From Diospyros lotus (taxonomy: Eukaryota > Streptophyta > Magnoliopsida > Ericales > Ebenaceae): a DNA stretch of 64,000 bases. Both the position numbers and the translations under genes were made by a program. The first letter of the stretch is position 1. Every line of letters begins with the position of its first letter. The notes under the pieces are model-generated. The model was not told where the DNA came from and ran no database searches. It saw nothing but the letters and a program-made list of their open reading frames with translations. Positions 60,731 through 64,000 of the stretch are shown piece after piece. Where the stretch lies: the NCBI RefSeq assembly GCF_014633365.1, contig NC_068351.1:24586366-24650365 (forward strand). The letters run 5' to 3'.

Positions 60731-62700
60731 TTAGATGGGCTCCGCTTGGGCCCTAGAATTATTTTCGGACTCATGACCAAGGGACTTGAGGACAGGCAAA
60801 TCTCCTCTTGGGTCCTTTTTTTTGTCTTGGGACCCACTTTTAGGGTTGAGCCATTCTAGGCTTTATGACAGTGCCCATCATCACCAACCCACCAAAGCTA
60901 TTAATTTACTTACATGGTTGAAACCGAGGTAAAAAAGTTAAATGATGCTTTGATTATTTTAAAAGTTTTTATTTTAAATTATTAATTCAAAAATTGTGAA
61001 TTTGTTATTTATTGACAATTAATTAAAATCTATAATTTTATAATTAAATAAATAAAAAAAAACATAGTTTTATTTAGGATTTGAGTGGGTGATCAATTTG
61101 ATGATGATTTATTGAAATTGTCAAATTATAACCTACCGCTTATCTTGTTGTTTGGCAATTTGGCAGTTTAAGTTAGTTTGATTTTTCTGATTCACAGTAT
61201 ATTGCTTGCAATTAATTCAAATCTCAAAGATATCAAATATAATTTTTTTTAAGAAAAGTATGAGTGGAATATAATATATATATATATATACACTATATGA
61301 ATTATATTGTTAATTAATTAATAGTTTTTTTAAGTTATATATATATATTTAATAATTTGTTTGTTAAGAAAAAAGTAATAATAAATCAATAATCATCTCT
61401 TCAGTGGTCAATCTGAAGAAGAGGTGTATTCAAATAATAATGCAAGCTAAAATAAACTTAAAAATGTATTCTTTATTAAGGATTAAAATTTAAATTATTA
61501 TCCAAATAAATAGAACAATACATATTAGTTTAATGAGTTCACATATAATTGAAGTACAATATATCAAACAATTTAGTTAATTAATTAAATAATATATTAT
61601 GTTAAATTAATTAAATGATGGAAATGGATTAATTAGTGATTATGAAAAACATTTTTCTTAATTTTAGAATTATAACACTTAGGAATAAAAGAAGACAAAT
61701 AATGAAAATAAAAAATATATATATATAGAAAAAGAGGTTGTGATTGCAAATGTGTGAAGCGGAAGAAGAGTAAAGCAAAGAAAATACAACAAAAAAAGTC
61801 GAGATATTTTATAAATATTATTAAAGATAATAGGTTTGTTGGTGATATTTTTCTGTAAAAGAATAACAACTGTTAGTTATATAGTGTTAGACATCAAATG
61901 TCAAAACGACATCTAACAATGATTTTGTTGGATGTCTTAAATAGTCAATATTAACGTTTCAAATAACGACTGACATTAATAAATATGAATTAAAATATTT
62001 AAATACGGTCGTATTAGTAATATGTCCACTATTAGTATTTCATTTATAGAAAACTTTTATTAGAAAAAGTCATGGGAAATATTTTGTTGCTTACTCCACT
62101 CAACTTTTTTAAAAAATATATATAAAAAAAAGCATGTGTTTTTAATTTTTTATCATACTTAAATACATTAGCGGTATATGGAGAAGCAAAGAGGGAGATG
62201 AAGAAGAAGATCACACGGCTCACCTCTTTGCTTGCTCTTGACTCTTCTGTTTGTTTGCTACATTCAAATTTCAAAGCTTCCCGACCGACTTGATTTCCTT
62301 TTGCTAATCCCACCCCTCCTGGCACTAGCACCGGCGGCACTGGCACCCTTAATTTCTCTCCCGGGTGAAATAGTAAGAAGAAAGGAGTGGAAATAGCACC
62401 CCTATTTATGAGTGAATGGCTCTGCACTCTGACAATCTTATTTACAGCACCCAAAACAAAATAAAAGCAAAGCACAGCACCGCACAGCGAGCGGGAAAAT
62501 CAAAAATAAAAATACCAAACAAAAATAAAAGATATTCAGTTTATTGGTTGACAAGACAAAATGACCAAAATGTCCTTGTCTCGGTGTTTATAATTATCAC
62601 CCGCATATGAATATTTTAGTCCTTTCATCTCAATTTCACATGTACAAAATTATTATTATTGGAATAAAGAAGGAAAAGGATCATTTTAACGGCAAGAGCT
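60731..62700. other. AT-rich intergenic DNA, no gene recognised
   Basis: Nothing supportable apart from microsatellite-like (AT)n runs (61255-61282, 61330-61350) and a short hairpin GACATCTAACAA...TTGTTGGATGTC near 61910-61940. A 143-codon frame on the minus strand (62475-62044) has no recognisable domain. Confidence 0.45.
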
Positions 62701-62711
62701 TCTAAAAACAT

Positions 62712-62718
62712 TATAAAA
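62712..62718 (+). promoter_or_regulatory. TATA box of the VQ gene
   Basis: TATAAAA 109 bases upstream of the ATG, followed by a pyrimidine-rich leader (CTCTTTCTCTCTGTC) typical of plant 5' UTRs. Confidence 0.6.
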
Positions 62719-62820
62719 ACCGCCATTATATTTCATCCACCACCACCTCTCGTTGCCGTCAGTTTCCTTCAACCTCTTTCTCTCTGTCATCATCTTCTTC
62801 TCCACTCCAACCTCTCTTCC

Positions 62821-63351
62821 ATGGCCGCCCCTCCTTCATCTTCTTCAAACCCTAACACAAACGACAATGAACCCAGCTGTCTAGCGGCCAACACCACCCC
62901 CACCACCTTCTTCGTCCAAGCCGACCCATCCAACTTCCGAGCGGTGGTCCAGAGACTCACCGGAGCGCCCCAGGATCCGGCGACGCAGAAGCTCCCCGTC
63001 ACGGCTCGCCTCGCCGGAAAGCCCGTGGCAGGCGAGATTATGGGCATTATGAGGAGATCGGTCTTCAGGCTTCACGAGCGGAGGCAGAGCGGCGCCAGGA
63101 ACCTGGAGATCAAGCTCGGCGGCGGCCTGCAGCGGAGCTTCGGCGAGGAGGCGTCTCCGGTGTCGCCGCTGGAGATGATGGAGGAGGAGGAGAGGGCAAT
63201 CGCAGAGAAGGGTTTCTACTTGCACCCGAGTCCACTCAGTACGCCTAGAGGCTCTGACCCGGAGCTCTTGCCTTTGTTCCCTCTCCACTCTCCCACCTAT
63301 CAACACCATTCATCATCATCTTCTTCTTCTTCTTCTTCTTCTTCCACTTAA
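62821..63351 (+). CDS. VQ-motif protein (VQ31-like), single exon
   Basis: A 176-residue protein from the first ATG after a TATA box and CT-rich leader; plant VQ genes are commonly intron-less, as here. The defining motif F-x-x-h-V-Q-x-h-T-G is FRAVVQRLTG (residues 39-48), preceded by TTFFVQADPSN. The C-terminal half carries EKGFYLHPSPLSTPRGSDPE and LLPLFPLHSP, phrases shared with the Arabidopsis VQ31/VQ11 group, and then a poly-Ser tail encoded by a TCT/TCA repeat. A basic stretch (MRRSVFRLHERRQS, about 76-90) may act in nuclear targeting. VQ proteins are nuclear cofactors that bind WRKY factors or MAP-kinase pathway proteins and tune defence and growth; the Ser-Pro and Thr-Pro sites fit MAPK substrates. 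The exact orthologue is not certain. The reading frame is intact. Confidence 0.95.
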   Translation: MAAPPSSSSNPNTNDNEPSCLAANTTPTTFFVQADPSNFRAVVQRLTGAPQDPATQKLPVTARLAGKPVAGEIMGIMRRSVFRLHERRQSGARNLEIKLGGGLQRSFGEEASPVSPLEMMEEEERAIAEKGFYLHPSPLSTPRGSDPELLPLFPLHSPTYQHHSSSSSSSSSSSST

Positions 63352-64000
63352 CTTAAACCGTTCAAATTTCAAACCCGTTTGAGTTATGTTTCCGGTAGAC
63401 TGTAGTTTGGTAGGTAGAAAGAGGGTTTAGTTTATTATGATTTGAAAAGTAATTATACATATGTATCATATTTTCATGTGATCCTCGGACTTTAATTCTT
63501 TCATGATTAAAGTGTTGGATTAATTATTATGACTCATTAGTTAATTAGTTCTCTCAAGAGCAAAGTATTGTACTCAATCCCTCACGATATGGATTGAATG
63601 ATCGGATAAGCGATATCTCAATGTCAATTTAGTGAATCGTGAGTTGAATTATTAGTCGAGTTAAGCTCCAGCTTGAAGCTTTAACAAGACAAGACAAGCT
63701 CGGTAGAAGTCTACCAAATTGACTTATTTTAAAAATCTGTTTAGTTAATTAATATTTAAGATATAAAAATACTTTTGAAAAATGCAAATTACACTTGTAA
63801 AATAAACTTTTGGAAAGTAAATGTTGAAATTTTGAAAGAGTGTGTAAGAAAAAAAAACAGAATTACCCAAATCGAATTGACCCAAATTGCCAAACTATAA
63901 TTTTTTTGATTTAGGCAATAAGTAATGATTTGAACTACTAGAAAAACCAACCATGAGAATATCATAATTTAATAAGTTGACATATAAAATCGATTACTTA
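63352..64000. other. 3' flank of the VQ gene, nothing further recognised
   Basis: AT-rich sequence with no second gene or transposon edge. A poly(A) signal could not be assigned. Confidence 0.5.

Noticed and set aside
62044..62475. 143-codon minus-strand frame near the VQ gene
   Set aside because: Composition is random-like, no domain or conserved start; most likely chance.

Overview
This is a gene-poor, AT-rich stretch of a flowering-plant nuclear genome, most likely a eudicot. The evidence is introns with GT/AG borders, plant-specific families (a VQ-motif protein and a LOB-domain relic) and dense plant-type transposons. Two intact host genes are visible: a four-exon glycerol kinase (GLI1/NHO1 type, 49146-52120, +) and an intron-less VQ-motif protein (62821-63351, +). 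Nearly everything else that can be named is transposon sequence, mostly decayed and nested.

Left part (1-18.7 kb): an LTR-like fragment (1-2436); a non-autonomous CACTA element (3598-6393) with a TGG target duplication; a minus-strand Ty3/gypsy chromovirus-like wreck with two long LTRs (7504-8880 and about 12373-16274). The right LTR is split by a solo LTR (13514-15707, TSD TATAC), and the internal region carries a LOB-domain (LBD) pseudogene (10713-11289). The right LTR itself cuts a Mutator-like transposase gene (16275-17899, -).

Middle (20-48 kb): a 5S-rRNA-derived element, a GC-rich block, then a large nest. A minus-strand Sirevirus-like Copia element (22.4-28.3 kb) was hit by a long foldback MITE in its RT (22891-23617, TSD TATGATTT). 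Its LTR was hit by a gypsy solo LTR (28304-37869, TSD TTTTC). That solo LTR was in turn split by a second Sirevirus-like Copia element (29571-37439). Next to it lies a Tat-lineage (Retand/Ogre-like) gypsy element (38262-47680, -). It has a second, archaeal-type RNase H, a 170-bp tandem array and, on the opposite strand, a spliced plant-transposon-domain ORF with its own TATA box.

Right part (48.4-64 kb): a second 5S-derived fragment, glycerol kinase (intron 2 is a five-copy minisatellite), a hAT-like MITE candidate (53442-54386), a LINE tail (about 54400-55110), a clean hAT MITE (55842-56116, 8-bp TSD), an AT-rich foldback (about 57.1-58.1 kb), about 4 kb of unassigned DNA and the VQ gene.

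The two host genes are not functionally linked. The window mainly records successive transposon insertions between ordinary genes. I see no wholly new system. The most unusual items are the antisense spliced ORF of the Tat element, the LBD relic inside the chromovirus, and the several repeat arrays inside LTRs and an intron.
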